Assembly (NCBI RefSeq): GCF_014647375.1
Contig: NZ_BMPB01000015.1
Coordinates: 1-64,000, forward strand
DNA length: 64,000 nucleotides
Reading direction: 5' to 3'
Source: Parabacteroides faecis
GTDB taxonomy: Bacteria; Bacteroidota; Bacteroidia; Bacteroidales; Tannerellaceae
Every line of letters begins with the position of its first letter. The first letter of the stretch is position 1. Made by a program: the position numbers and the translations under genes. Positions 35,629 to 45,295 of this stretch are shown piece by piece. The notes beneath the pieces were generated by a model that made no database searches, was not told the DNA's origin, and was given only the letters and a program-made list of their open reading frames with translations.

Positions 35629-37923
35629 TTATAAAGGCAGGGCTATTGTAAAGCAACTGCCTTTTCCTTTTTCAGACTGAAGCCTTATTTCTCCTCCGAA
35701 ACGTTTGATGATGACCTGGCAGATTGCCAGTCCCAATCCTGTCCCCTGGGCAAATTCATCCAGTTTATTAAAGCGTTCGAATACGGCTTGTTGTTTTTCT
35801 TTAGGTATTCCTATCCCCGTATCTTTTACGTAAATATCAACTGTTTCTTCCGTGATATCGTATGTGTAACCAATTCTGATGTAACCCTCGTGTGTGAACT
35901 TGGATGCATTGTTGATAAAGTTTGTAATGACCTGCGTCAATCGGAGGGCATCTGTTTCTATCACAATCGGTTTTTCCGGAATATCTATTTGTAACTTAAC
36001 CTCCGCCGGCATCAGTACCTGGTGAGTATGATAGATATTTTTCATCAGATCGGTTAAATTGCAGGACTTGAACGAAAAGTCCATTTTACCCGATTCGATA
36101 CGTGACAGATCCAGAATATCATTGATCAATTTCAGCAGTAACTCAGAATTGGAATTGATCAGCCCTAGAAACTCTTTCCGTTCTTCCGTAGACAGTTCAA
36201 CCTCTTCCTCCTCTGCTATTATGTTGGAAAAACCGACGATTGCATTTAAAGGTGTACGTATCTCATGGCTCATATTCGCCAGGAAAGCAGATTTCATCTT
36301 ATCCGATTCTTCCGCTTTCTGCCGGGCATTGATCAGTTCCTGCTCTGCTTCTTTACTCTGTTGTATGTTCAGGCAAAGTCCGTTGAAGATATCCTCTTCC
36401 AGATTGTATGTATAGCGGAATTCCCACCATTGATAACCCTTCCCGTCAAAGTTACAGCGTATCTGTGAAATGTTCTTTTGTATTTTTCCTTGCCGTGCGT
36501 TTATAACGTCGTTATTAAAATTTTCCAGATTGGCAGGATGGACACAAGCTTTGAATTCGTCTGTGGGAAGCATTTTTTCTTCTATTCCGGCATCTATATA
36601 GAATTCTTTATCGAAAGAGAACATGTTGTCTCTGAACTGAAAAGCATATACTTTGCCTCCGGTAAGTGCCAAGGATAAAAAGCGTTCTCCTTTCTTCAGA
36701 TTTTCCTGAGCGATCTGTTTATTCCTGTTTTCCCGTAAATAGAGATATATCAGATAGGATATGATAAGAATAATGGCAATACCTGTCAGGATACCTATAA
36801 TTATGATCTGTAGCTTATATCGTTCGTAAAAAGGCATTTTTATGATATGAAAGGAACCTGGAATACTGCTTTTGGATATATTCCAGCGTTCTATTTCAGT
36901 CCAGTCTAACAGGTATTCTTTGGGACTGGGGATAATGGGGATATCTTCTACCTTTTTACCTTGTAGAATTTCTGTTGCCAGATTTACGGATTGGCATATT
37001 TGTGTTTCAGGAGATGTTAAATAGCCACCGAGGATCCCTTCTTTCAGACCGAAGCCTTCATTGACAACAGACAGTGTGGGACCATTAGCGAATAGGCCCA
37101 GTCGTTTGGATGCAAAATCTCTTTTGCTTTGTACAAACACGGTATAGCGGGCTAGCCCTGAAAGTGACCATAACAAACCGCTGGAAGTGGATTCGCGGGC
37201 ATCAATTAATCTGAATTTGGTTTTCGCTGGCTTTTTGAGTATCCGGCTTTTATCTTTTATTGTTGTGATACTATCCAATGTAAATGAATAGGCTCCATCT
37301 CTGTCAATGGTAAAGAGTTTTTCGTTTACTCTTTCTATACCCGCATTTTTCGCATCATCTAAAAAAACTTTTGTCGTTTTCCTTCCGAGAAATGTATTGT
37401 CTGTCCATATATTGAAGTACATAGGACCGAATATTGTTTCCCCTAGCTGAACGGTTTTCATATACTCAGGTTTATCCCAAAAGCCTGTTATATTGGGGTA
37501 CTGTTTTAATAATTCCCAGTTGGGGAAATTGACGCCGTCGAAAACGACGGGGATCTCTCTGATGAGATGATGTTTGCAAGCCATTATCGAATATGCCGCT
37601 TGATCATCATAAACCAGGATAAGTTCGGGATTCCAGATAGAGACCGTATCGAGAAATTCATACATTCTGACTTTTTCTTCTGCATCCAGATAAGAATCAC
37701 AATCCAGGTAGAATGTTTTCAGGTTAGCATCTATGTTATGTTTCTTAAATTCCTGATGTATTTTTTCTTTTCTTCCTTCATAGCCTGTGTATTCGGGCTC
37801 AAAAGATTCAATTACCAAAATTCTGTGTTTTTCTTTCTGGCGATCTTTGCTACATGATGTGGTAATTATTAGTAATAATATCCACGTGATTTTAATAATA
37901 TGTTGAAAAAAAGGTTGCTGCAT
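35629..37923 (-). CDS. Sensor histidine kinase with ABC-substrate-binding-like periplasmic domain
   Basis: About 764 residues from ATG 37923 (a TTG at 37944 is also in frame). The N-terminus has a lipobox-like IITTSC and then a roughly 300-residue region resembling ABC substrate-binding proteins (FEPEYTGYEGRKEKIHQEF; WNPELILVYDDQAAYS; IPVVFDGVNFPN). A membrane helix follows near 365-390, then a PAS-like region, HisKA (MSHEIRTPLNAIVGFS, His near 553) and HATPase (NFINNASKFTHEG; DTGIGIP; GTGLGLAI). There is no receiver domain and no adjacent regulator gene, so its partner is elsewhere. Confidence 0.88.
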   Translation of the reverse strand: MQQPFFQHIIKITWILLLIITTSCSKDRQKEKHRILVIESFEPEYTGYEGRKEKIHQEFKKHNIDANLKTFYLDCDSYLDAEEKVRMYEFLDTVSIWNPELILVYDDQAAYSIMACKHHLIREIPVVFDGVNFPNWELLKQYPNITGFWDKPEYMKTVQLGETIFGPMYFNIWTDNTFLGRKTTKVFLDDAKNAGIERVNEKLFTIDRDGAYSFTLDSITTIKDKSRILKKPAKTKFRLIDARESTSSGLLWSLSGLARYTVFVQSKRDFASKRLGLFANGPTLSVVNEGFGLKEGILGGYLTSPETQICQSVNLATEILQGKKVEDIPIIPSPKEYLLDWTEIERWNISKSSIPGSFHIIKMPFYERYKLQIIIIGILTGIAIILIISYLIYLYLRENRNKQIAQENLKKGERFLSLALTGGKVYAFQFRDNMFSFDKEFYIDAGIEEKMLPTDEFKACVHPANLENFNNDVINARQGKIQKNISQIRCNFDGKGYQWWEFRYTYNLEEDIFNGLCLNIQQSKEAEQELINARQKAEESDKMKSAFLANMSHEIRTPLNAIVGFSNIIAEEEEVELSTEERKEFLGLINSNSELLLKLINDILDLSRIESGKMDFSFKSCNLTDLMKNIYHTHQVLMPAEVKLQIDIPEKPIVIETDALRLTQVITNFINNASKFTHEGYIRIGYTYDITEETVDIYVKDTGIGIPKEKQQAVFERFNKLDEFAQGTGLGLAICQVIIKRFGGEIRLQSEKGKGSCFTIALPL

Positions 37924-38010
37924 ACATTTGCTTGATAGCTGCAAATATATGAAAGACTATTTGAATCTCAATGGTTCTTTGTTTATTTATTTAGGAAGCA
38001 GGCAGAATAA

Positions 38011-38050
38011 AAAAAGCGACTGCCGGATTTGCATCCGACAATCGCTTTCA
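38011..38050 (-). terminator. Terminator of dnaK
   Basis: A 14-bp stem with two G-U pairs (38015-38028 with 38033-38046) and a 4-base loop. On the minus strand it is followed by a T run. Confidence 0.9.
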
Positions 38051-38074
38051 TCTTATGTGGAAAATGTAATTTAA

Positions 38075-39991
38075 TTATTTAACTTCCTCGAAGTCAACAT
38101 CTGTAACACCGCCGTCTTTGTTTCCGCCGGCATTGTTATTTGCCTGCTGCTGTCCGAAGTCAGGACCCGGCTGTGCACCACCCTGAGCGTTCTGAGCATT
38201 ATACATTTCCTGGCTTGCAGCCTGGAATACGGTGTTCAGTTCTGTCATAGCGGCATCGATACCGGCAATATCCTGAGCTTTGTGAGCCTCTTTCAGCTTG
38301 TTCAATGCAGCTTCGATCGGAGCTTTCTTGTCTGCCGGAAGTTTGTCACCCAGGTCTTTCAGCTGTTTTTCAGTCTGGAAGATCATACTGTCAGCCTGGT
38401 TCAGCTTGTCGATACGTTCTTTTTCTTTCTTATCAGCTTCAGCGTTGGCTGCAGCTTCATCTTTCATCCGTTTTACTTCGTCATCGCTCAAACCACTGGA
38501 TGCTTCGATACGGATACTCTGTACTTTACCGGTTCCTTTATCTTTTGCAGATACATTCAGGATACCGTTGGCATCGATATCGAATGTTACTTCGATCTGA
38601 GGTACGCCACGCTGTGCAGCAGGGATTCCATCCAGGTGGAAACGGCCGATAGACTTATTATCTTTTGCCAAAGAGCGTTCACCCTGCAGGATGTGGATTT
38701 CTACAGACGGCTGGTTGTCGACAGCTGTTGTAAATGTTTCCGATTTCTTAGTCGGGATAGTTGTGTTGGCTTCGATCAACTTGGTCATTACACCACCCAT
38801 TGTTTCGATACCCAGAGACAGCGGAGTCACATCCAGCAACAGTACGTCTTTTACTTCACCGGTCAATACACCACCCTGAATGGCAGCACCTACGGCTACT
38901 ACTTCATCCGGGTTAACACCTTTGGACGGAGCTTTACCGAAGAATTTTTCAACGATAGCCTGTACAGCCGGGATACGTGTAGAACCACCTACCAGGATTA
39001 CTTCGTCAATATCGGAAGTACTCAAACCGGCATCTTTCAATGACTGACGGCACGGTTCGATACAAGCCTGGATCAGACTGTCTGCCAGTTGTTCGAATTT
39101 AGCACGTGTCAATGTTTTTACCAAGTGCTTTGGAATACCGTTAACCGGCATGATATATGGCAGATTGATCTCTGTGCTTGTTGTGCTTGACAGTTCGATC
39201 TTCGCTTTTTCAGCAGCTTCTTTCAAACGTTGTAAAGCCATCGGGTCTTTACGCAGGTCGACACCTTCTTCACGCAGGAATTCTTCTGCCAACCAGTCGA
39301 TAATCACATGGTCGAAGTCATCACCACCCAGGTGTGTATCACCGTTTGTTGATTTTACTTCGAATACACCGTCGCCCAGTTCAAGGATTGAAATATCGAA
39401 TGTACCACCACCAAGGTCGAATACAGCGATCTTCATATCTTTGCTGGTCTTGTCAAGGCCGTAAGCCAAAGAAGCGGCAGTCGGTTCGTTTACGATACGG
39501 CGAACATTCAAACCTGCAATTTCACCTGCTTCTTTTGTTGCCTGACGCTGAGCATCGCTAAAGTAAGCCGGAACAGTGATAACGGCATCTGTTACTTCCT
39601 GACCTAAATAATCTTCAGCAGTTTTCTTCATTTTCTGAAGAACCATAGCTGAAATTTCCTGCGGGGTGTACAGACGGCCTTCGATATCCACACGCGGAGT
39701 GTTGTTATCGCCACGTACAACTTTATAAGGTACGCGATTGATTTCTTTCTGAACCTGGTCGTATGTTTCACCCATGAAACGTTTGATAGAGAATATAGTC
39801 TTTTCCGGATTGGTGATAGCCTGACGTTTTGCGGGATCACCAACTTTACGTTCGCCGCCTTCAACGAATGCAACGATTGAAGGAGTTGTTCTTTTACCTT
39901 CGCTGTTTGCAATAACAACCGGTTCGTTACCTTCCAGTACGGCAACACATGAGTTGGTTGTTCCTAAGTCGATTCCAATAATTTTTCCCAT
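38075..39991 (-). CDS. dnaK: Molecular chaperone DnaK (Hsp70)
   Basis: ATP-dependent folding chaperone, 638 residues, the standard length. Hsp70 signatures are all present: [13 protein letters not shown] at the N-terminus, [16 protein letters not shown] near 195, and [14 protein letters not shown] near 335. A substrate-binding domain and helical lid follow, and the glycine/glutamine-rich tail ends in TDVDFEEVK. It stands alone here; grpE and dnaJ are not adjacent, as in related genomes. Confidence 0.98.
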   Translation of the reverse strand: MGKIIGIDLGTTNSCVAVLEGNEPVVIANSEGKRTTPSIVAFVEGGERKVGDPAKRQAITNPEKTIFSIKRFMGETYDQVQKEINRVPYKVVRGDNNTPRVDIEGRLYTPQEISAMVLQKMKKTAEDYLGQEVTDAVITVPAYFSDAQRQATKEAGEIAGLNVRRIVNEPTAASLAYGLDKTSKDMKIAVFDLGGGTFDISILELGDGVFEVKSTNGDTHLGGDDFDHVIIDWLAEEFLREEGVDLRKDPMALQRLKEAAEKAKIELSSTTSTEINLPYIMPVNGIPKHLVKTLTRAKFEQLADSLIQACIEPCRQSLKDAGLSTSDIDEVILVGGSTRIPAVQAIVEKFFGKAPSKGVNPDEVVAVGAAIQGGVLTGEVKDVLLLDVTPLSLGIETMGGVMTKLIEANTTIPTKKSETFTTAVDNQPSVEIHILQGERSLAKDNKSIGRFHLDGIPAAQRGVPQIEVTFDIDANGILNVSAKDKGTGKVQSIRIEASSGLSDDEVKRMKDEAAANAEADKKEKERIDKLNQADSMIFQTEKQLKDLGDKLPADKKAPIEAALNKLKEAHKAQDIAGIDAAMTELNTVFQAASQEMYNAQNAQGGAQPGPDFGQQQANNNAGGNKDGGVTDVDFEEVK

Positions 39992-40138
39992 AATTCGATA
40001 ATATTTTAATTGTTATTATTTTTCGTCTTTGCTTTTTCTCTTGTCGAGTTGCACCAATTAGTATACAAAACGTATGCCAAAGTAACAATGAACAGTTCTG
40101 AATTGTTTTTGCTGTCAGAAATAATGACAATACGGCAG

Positions 40139-40166
40139 TTGTTAAAACGATATATTTTTATCTTTG
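40139..40166 (+). promoter_or_regulatory. Bacteroides-type promoter of the oxidoreductase gene
   Basis: TTG at 40139-40141, a 17-base spacer, then TATCTTTG at 40159-40166 matching TAnnTTTG. It lies 70 bases before the ATG. Confidence 0.55.
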
Positions 40167-40236
40167 TGCCATAGGAGGAATTATGTCCTAATTTATATGT
40201 AAAGAAGAGACTATTATCAATTAAATCATTTATAAA

Positions 40237-41631
40237 ATGAAAAACTATCTAGTTTTTACCATGGCTACACTTTTATTAGGAACTTCCTGTTCCTCTAAAA
40301 AAGAGCAGGCTGAAAGTTTTACCGGTGCTCCGGGAGAGGTAAAGCTTATAACGCTCGATCCCGGTCATTTTCATGCGGCATTGGTACAGAAGGTGTCTTA
40401 TCCGCAGGTTTCTAAAGATGTTTTTGTGTACGCCCCCACCGGCTTCGATGTGAATGAACATCTAAAGCGTATCGAAGGATTTAATTCGCGTGCAGAGAAT
40501 CCGACAGCGTGGAATGAGGTTGTTTATACAGGGCCGGATTATCTGGAGAAAATGCTATCCGAAAAGAAGGGGAATGTGATGGTCCAGGCCGGAAATAATG
40601 GCAAAAAGACCGAATATATAAAGAAAACCCTGGAAGCCGGTATCCATGTTCTTTCTGACAAGCCGATGGCGATCAACAGTCAGAATTTCCAACTGCTGGA
40701 AGAGTGTTTTGATATTGCAAAGCAGAAGAATATTCTGTTGTATGACATTATGACTGAAAGGAATGAGATCACAACGATGTTGCAGCGTGAACTTTCAACA
40801 ATCCCCGCGATATATGGCGAACAGTTGAAAGGTTCTCCTGAGGAACCGGCTATTGTGAAAGAAAGTGTACATCATTTATTTAAACTGGTAGATAACAAAC
40901 CGCTGACCCGTCCGGTGTGGTATTTTGATGTAACTCAGCAGGGGGAAGGTATCGTGGATGTGACGACCCATCTGGTGGATCTCGTTCAGTGGGAAGCTTT
41001 TCCGGAACAAATTATCGATTATAAAAAAGATATAGAATTGGTCGATGCGAACCGTTGGACGACTTCGATTAGTCCGGAAGAGTTTAAGCAGGTGACGGGC
41101 ACAGATGCTTATCCCGATTTCCTGAAAAAAGATGTCGTAAACGATACGCTGAAAGTGTATTGTAATGGTGATATCGTCTATAAGATCAAAGGGGTGACAG
41201 CCAAAGTTTCCGTTATCTGGAATTATACCTTTCCGGAAGGTGGCGGCGATACGCATTTTTCTGTTATGAAAGGAAGTAAAGCCGACCTGGTGATCCGTCA
41301 GGGACAGGAGCAGGGGTATAAACCGGAATTATTTGTAGAGGCTGTTAAGGGGATTGACCTGGCTGCTTATGAAAAGGATTTGGCAGGTGCCATGTCTACC
41401 GTTGCTGATAAATATCCGGGAGTTGCTTTAAATAAGATTTCAGATAATGTATGGCAGGTTCAGATTCCGGCAAAATACAGAGTAGGGCATGAAGCTCATT
41501 TCGGACAGGTAATGGAAAATTATCTGCAATATTTGCAGGACGGGAAGTTACCGAACTGGGAAGTGCCGAATATGATCGCCAAATATTATGTGACAACGCA
41601 TGCGTTGGAGGTGGCGAAGACAAAGAAGTAA
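40237..41631 (+). CDS. Lipoprotein oxidoreductase of the Gfo/Idh/MocA family
   Basis: A 464-residue protein with a lipoprotein signal (LLLGTSC, Cys18), an N-terminal Rossmann-like half (MVQAGNNGKKTEYIKKTLEAG; VLSDKPMAI in place of the usual EKP motif) and a C-terminal putative oxidoreductase domain. Related enzymes use NAD(H) to oxidise or epimerise sugars. An extracytoplasmic lipoprotein form is common in Bacteroidetes but its chemistry is unclear. A duplicate of its last codons lies 1.3 kb downstream at 42919-42969. Confidence 0.85.
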   Translation: MKNYLVFTMATLLLGTSCSSKKEQAESFTGAPGEVKLITLDPGHFHAALVQKVSYPQVSKDVFVYAPTGFDVNEHLKRIEGFNSRAENPTAWNEVVYTGPDYLEKMLSEKKGNVMVQAGNNGKKTEYIKKTLEAGIHVLSDKPMAINSQNFQLLEECFDIAKQKNILLYDIMTERNEITTMLQRELSTIPAIYGEQLKGSPEEPAIVKESVHHLFKLVDNKPLTRPVWYFDVTQQGEGIVDVTTHLVDLVQWEAFPEQIIDYKKDIELVDANRWTTSISPEEFKQVTGTDAYPDFLKKDVVNDTLKVYCNGDIVYKIKGVTAKVSVIWNYTFPEGGGDTHFSVMKGSKADLVIRQGQEQGYKPELFVEAVKGIDLAAYEKDLAGAMSTVADKYPGVALNKISDNVWQVQIPAKYRVGHEAHFGQVMENYLQYLQDGKLPNWEVPNMIAKYYVTTHALEVAKTKK

Positions 41632-41682
41632 GGAAAGGCTGGCTATTAGGGAACGTAGAATGTTTGAAATCATCTGCGTTCC

Positions 41683-42819
41683 TTAATATTCTGTAGCCAA
41701 CCAATCGGCAAAAAAATAGTCGTATACCCGATAAACGCCATCTGTTTGCGTGATAAGGTCTTTCTCTATCAGTCCTTTGACTGCCGCTTGTACGGAACTG
41801 GCAGAAGGCAAATTGTATTTTTTGATAAAGGCAGAAGATGTTATCCCTTGTGCTTCCCGCTCTTTGGCTATGGCCTGCAGTACCTGTTTTTGCTTGGTTG
41901 CCAGGTTTGCTAATATTTCCCGGTAAAGGCTGTCTTGTGTTTGGATAACATTTTTTCGTGCTGTTTCGATCTTATCTGTTTTACACCATTCCCCATGAGC
42001 GGTCAGAGCAAATAATTCGTTCATCATCATTTGAACGAACCAGGTATAACCGGCAAACATCGAATAAACTTTCTCAGTAACTGTTCTTTCAATATGTTTC
42101 CCACGTTCCTCAAACATACGATTTGCAAATTTGATATAAGTTTCTTGTGGGATAGCTTTCAATCCCATACCTATGGAACTTTGATAGAAGGGTTTTGAGG
42201 GTGAATTGAACATATTATTCATAAGATGTCGTTTACTACCGGCAAAAATAAACATAGTATGGCTGCATTGCTGAATTTTCGTACGTAGCAGAGCCTCGAC
42301 ATTTTTCTCTTCGTAACCGGCTATTTGCTGAAATTCGTCTATCGCCACAATACAAGGTCTGTCTGCTGATTCTAAATAGTTGAAAATCTCGTCCAGTGTG
42401 ATTTGTGGCGTCTGAATATCTCCCAATCCGATATCGAAGCCGGGTTCTCCCGTCAATGCATCCAGTTTAAATCCAACACGTAATGAACTTATTATTTGAA
42501 AGAACTTTTCGCTCCAGGACGTTTTCAAAGGTTTTAGCTCATCATAAATAGATTTCCCCAATAAATAGACAAATTCAGCTAGTGAGGTCGTTGCATAGAT
42601 ATCAATAAAAAAAGTATAATAACTTTCCTTGATTTGTTTCTGACGGAAACAGTGATTTATCAGCCCTGTTTTTCCTAGACGACGAGGAGAAATCAGAGCG
42701 ACATTGCGGCCATTCTCAATCTGTTTAATCAAAAAGTCCGTTTCTTGTTCACGATCACAGAAATACTTGTCAGAAATATACCTTCCTACGACAAAAGGAT
42801 TCGTCACTGCTATATCCAT
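41683..42819 (-). CDS. AAA+ ATPase of the archaeal ATPase_2 type, accessory
   Basis: A 378-residue ATP-binding protein. Walker A is SPRRLGKTG with Lys50, and Walker B is CIVAIDEFQQ near residue 146. A sensor-like segment (TMFIFAGSKRHLM) and a C-terminal winged-helix-like domain (SAFIKKYNLPSASSVQAAVKGLIEKDLI) follow. The family (PF01637-like) is widespread in Bacteroidetes accessory regions and its role is poorly known. It lies between the oxidoreductase gene and a copy of that gene's 3' end, suggesting it arrived by insertion or rearrangement. A hairpin at about 41647-41682 (GGAACG/CGTTCC) separates the convergent genes. Confidence 0.85.
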   Translation of the reverse strand: MDIAVTNPFVVGRYISDKYFCDREQETDFLIKQIENGRNVALISPRRLGKTGLINHCFRQKQIKESYYTFFIDIYATTSLAEFVYLLGKSIYDELKPLKTSWSEKFFQIISSLRVGFKLDALTGEPGFDIGLGDIQTPQITLDEIFNYLESADRPCIVAIDEFQQIAGYEEKNVEALLRTKIQQCSHTMFIFAGSKRHLMNNMFNSPSKPFYQSSIGMGLKAIPQETYIKFANRMFEERGKHIERTVTEKVYSMFAGYTWFVQMMMNELFALTAHGEWCKTDKIETARKNVIQTQDSLYREILANLATKQKQVLQAIAKEREAQGITSSAFIKKYNLPSASSVQAAVKGLIEKDLITQTDGVYRVYDYFFADWLATEY

Positions 42820-42918
42820 ATTTTCTTTTTATTGCAAATGTAATTATTATGTTTATAATAAAAGTGCGTTCTTGGAATATTTTAGGTGTGTAGCTGTCTT
42901 AAATAATAAAAGATGATG

Positions 42919-42969
42919 TATTATGTGACAACGCATGCGTTGGAGATGGCGAAAGCGAAGAGTAAGTAA
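42919..42969 (+). pseudogene. Remnant copy of the oxidoreductase 3' end
   Basis: Bases 42919-42945 are identical to 41584-41610 over 27 bases, and the following codons are diverged but alignable. The remnant encodes YYVTTHALEMAKAKSK then TAA, against YYVTTHALEVAKTKK then TAA in the intact gene. It is probably the tail of a lost paralogue. Confidence 0.8.
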
Positions 42970-42980
42970 AGAAGGGAAAA

Positions 42981-43018
42981 TAATTTATCAGGAGTACAGA
43001 GTTACTCCTGATAAATTA
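42981..43018. repeat. Perfect 16-bp hairpin
   Basis: Arms 42981-42996 and 43003-43018 are perfectly complementary, with a 6-base loop. It lies between the oxidoreductase remnant and the end of the broken LRR gene. It may act as a terminator for either, although no T run follows. Confidence 0.7.
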
Positions 43019-43066
43019 TGAGATTTAAAATAGATTAAGAGCTTTTGCTTTCCGGAAAGATTGCTA

Positions 43067-44262
43067 TCAAATCTTTACTTTAAAAACTTTGGTTCCAATT
43101 TGTACCAAATAAATTTGATTTGTGGACAAGCGAATTTTACAGTCACTAGTCTCTGTTTTTTGGGAATAGACCTGAATGCCAAAAAGATTATAGACCTTTA
43201 TCTGTTCGCCGGGTGTTATATTATTAATTAATAGACCATCGGAAAGGGCTGATATTTGTATATTGAATTTATCTTCAATTATTTCATTAGATGTAGCCAA
43301 CTGATCCTTCATTATGATTTCCAGTTTAGAGTCTCGATTAATATTCAAATAAAGCAACTTATTTTCTGTCAGTTGTGAAGTTATATCTTTACCATTTAAA
43401 AAGATAGATTCAATCTGCCAATTAGCAAAATAAGTATTCTCCTCGGCTATATGAAAAACAACTGTTTCATTTTTTTCCACTTCTATAAAATAATCATTTC
43501 CCGGATCAATATATGACACAATAGCTCCACCTATCCCTTCATAGTCAGGATAAAGCTGCTAGGCAAAAGTTCCTCCGACCAAATTAACTTGTAAAGAATA
43601 AGTCGGTTCTACATATTCTTCACGGATATTATCGAAATTGAGCCAGCCATCAGAAAAGGCATACTTCTTCTTACACCCTTCCGGTACATAAAGAATACAA
43701 GTTTCATAAAGTCCTTCAAAAGATTCCTGTTTGCAATCAGGAGGGATAGCTCCCATACAATGTATTTCCTGTAAATTCCCACATAATAAAAATGATTGTG
43801 TACCTACAGATTGTACACGCCAACCTAATGTAACAGATGTTAATGAAGAACATACTCTAAAAGAGTTTCTTATTTTTTTAACAGAAAAAGGAAGATCTAT
43901 ATTCGTAAGGTTTGAGCAATCATAAAAAGCGTACCATCCTGTATCTATTAAATATTTAGGAAGTTTTATCTCCTTCAAATTTGAACATCCCTCAAATGCC
44001 CTTTCCGAAATAATGGATGTTGCAGTATTTTCAATGTCTATCACTTCCAAATTATATTGTATAAGCATTGTTTTCAATACAGAAAAATCTTCTTTAATTA
44101 AAGAGTTACCATAAATAATTATTTTTTCTGTCTTTTCAATCTCACTATCTGTCAGTAAGTCCAACAAGGTTCCGCTCTCTCGAAGTTCTATATGGGTGGT
44201 AACTTGAGCTTTTATATTCAAACACAAACATAATCCCAATAAAACAAATAAAATTTTTTCAT
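43067..44262 (-). pseudogene. Broken secreted leucine-rich-repeat (BspA-like) protein with C-terminal sorting-type domain
   Basis: One gene split by two lesions. Upstream of ATG 44262 is a good AAGGAGAG ribosome site, but the A run after ATG has six As. Seven would give MKKILFVLLGLCLCLNIKAQ, a clean signal peptide; with six the frame is lost. Downstream the frame encodes BspA/LRR_5-type repeats (RAFEGCSNLKEIKLPKYL; GWYAFYDCSNLTNIDLP), then stops at TAG 43561-43559. The same frame continues without another stop for 163 codons to 43067. That part includes a C-terminal domain (IKVYNLFGIQVYSQ ... YLVQIGTKVFKVKI) resembling type IX secretion sorting tails. The second part from GTG 43519 would be a 150-residue fragment. 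Recent inactivation, phase variation at the A run, or sequence error are all possible. Confidence 0.75.
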
Positions 44263-44340
44263 TCTTTTCTCTCCTTATCCTCCCTGTCCCCTTCGGTCGG
44301 TTCGTTAAAAAAAGAAGCATGGGAACCATCGTCTATCACT

Positions 44341-44506
44341 GTTCTGAGGCTCTCGACTGCCCACCACACAATAATAAGACAATGATCCCACGCTTTATGT
44401 AGGTATATAGTTCACCTGTCACTAGGTAAGTTTATATACACGAACACAAGCGTAGGAGACATTTGCTTATTATCTTGTGTGGTTGAAATTGTCGAGATTT
44501 CAGAAC
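44341..44506. repeat. Fold-back element with nested stems
   Basis: The outer arms 44341-44378 and 44466-44506 form an imperfect inverted repeat: GTTCTGA, TCTCGAC, ACCACACAA and ATAATAAG match in order. The inner pair 44404-44417 and 44424-44438 (TATATAGTTCACCT against AGGTAAGTTTATATA) forms a second stem around a 6-base loop. No ORF is present. It lies about 80 bases upstream of the broken LRR gene and could be a miniature transposable element or a structured leader RNA. Confidence 0.6.
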
Positions 44507-44696
44507 AAGATAATATCGAAACGCTTCTACGTTATTTTCTAATACTCTACAAATGTCGTATTTTTAAAGGATAAACAAAAACTTCTGCCTGTTTTTTTAT
44601 TACCGTTCTGAATAAATCGGTTAATTATAGAAACGATTTTTGTTCATAATTAGCTGAAAAATTTCTTATTAATTTTCATCTTATTTTTGGGTATTT

Positions 44697-45230
44697 AACT
44701 ATCATACTGTCATTTTTGTAGTTTGTTGTTTGTGTATCAGTCGTATAACTTATGATAGTATCTCTTTTTAACTATCATATGACTATCATTCAACTATCAC
44801 AATCTTGTTCAAAAAGACTCAGATGCTTGATTTTATATAAAGTAAGGTGTTTGTATTCAGTAAGTTACTGACTTGTATTGCTTGACACCCGGGTCTTAAC
44901 AGAACCGAGACCCGGGTGTGAGCATCGTCGAGACCGGGGTGTAAAAAGGGGGTAAATGGGCATCTCAAACACAATAAGCAGGCATTTTCAATAAAAAAGA
45001 TAGCTGGTTCCTTGAAATAAGATAGGGGGTAAGTTGAATGACTACAAAGTATATAATGACATATATGAGTAAGGATCGACACATTTGAGACTGAAAAGTG
45101 ACGATGCTATGTTAAAAATATGGTTAAATGCTGGTGTTATGATAGATGAATGATAGTTTAAAATCGGAACTATCATTGATTATGATATTGATTTGTATTG
45201 ATTTATGTCTTGGTCTGATAGTATGATAGT
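44697..45230. repeat. Iteron-like field of ATGATAGT/ACTATCAT repeats
   Basis: ACTATCAT occurs at 44698-44705, 44771-44778, 44782-44789 and 45169-45176, with ACTATCA at 44793-44799. The reverse form ATGATAGT occurs at 44752-44759, 45150-45157 and 45223-45230. ATGATAG is at 45139-45145 and TGATAGT at 45216-45222. Copies at 44771/44782/44793 and at 45139/45150 are exactly 11 bases apart, one helical turn. The two clusters flank a GC-rich palindrome. No credible gene lies in 44330-45332. Confidence 0.75.
44885..44942. repeat. GC-rich palindrome plus a third copy
   Basis: ACACCCGGGTCT (44885-44896) and AGACCCGGGTGT (44908-44919) form a perfect 12-bp stem with an 11-base loop. A third copy, AGACCGGGGTGT, follows at 44931-44942 in the same orientation as the second, 23 bases on. 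The block stands out from its AT-rich surroundings. Confidence 0.75.
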
Positions 45231-45295
45231 TGATTTCATATAAACCTTTCCCGGAAAAATGATTGAAAGAGAAGTTTACCTGTTAAATAACATAA

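Noticed and set aside
38282-39043. 253-codon plus-strand ORF opposite dnaK
   Set aside because: Long antisense frames over dnaK are a known codon-usage artefact; the composition is Phe/Cys/Gln-rich and not protein-like.
17892-44262. Possible amber (TAG) recoding, because two genes are interrupted by in-frame TAG
   Set aside because: TAG is used as a normal stop elsewhere in the window (for example the SusD gene ending at 29459), and no suppressor tRNA is visible. Two independent nonsense mutations are simpler.
44819-45082. Minus-strand ORF of 87 codons over the GC-rich palindrome
   Set aside because: Its translation mostly reflects the palindrome and repeats, has no start signal or recognisable domain, and overlaps the repeat field.
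44697-45230. CRISPR array as an explanation for the repeats
   Set aside because: The units are only 8 bases, occur in both orientations and have no regular spacers or cas genes.
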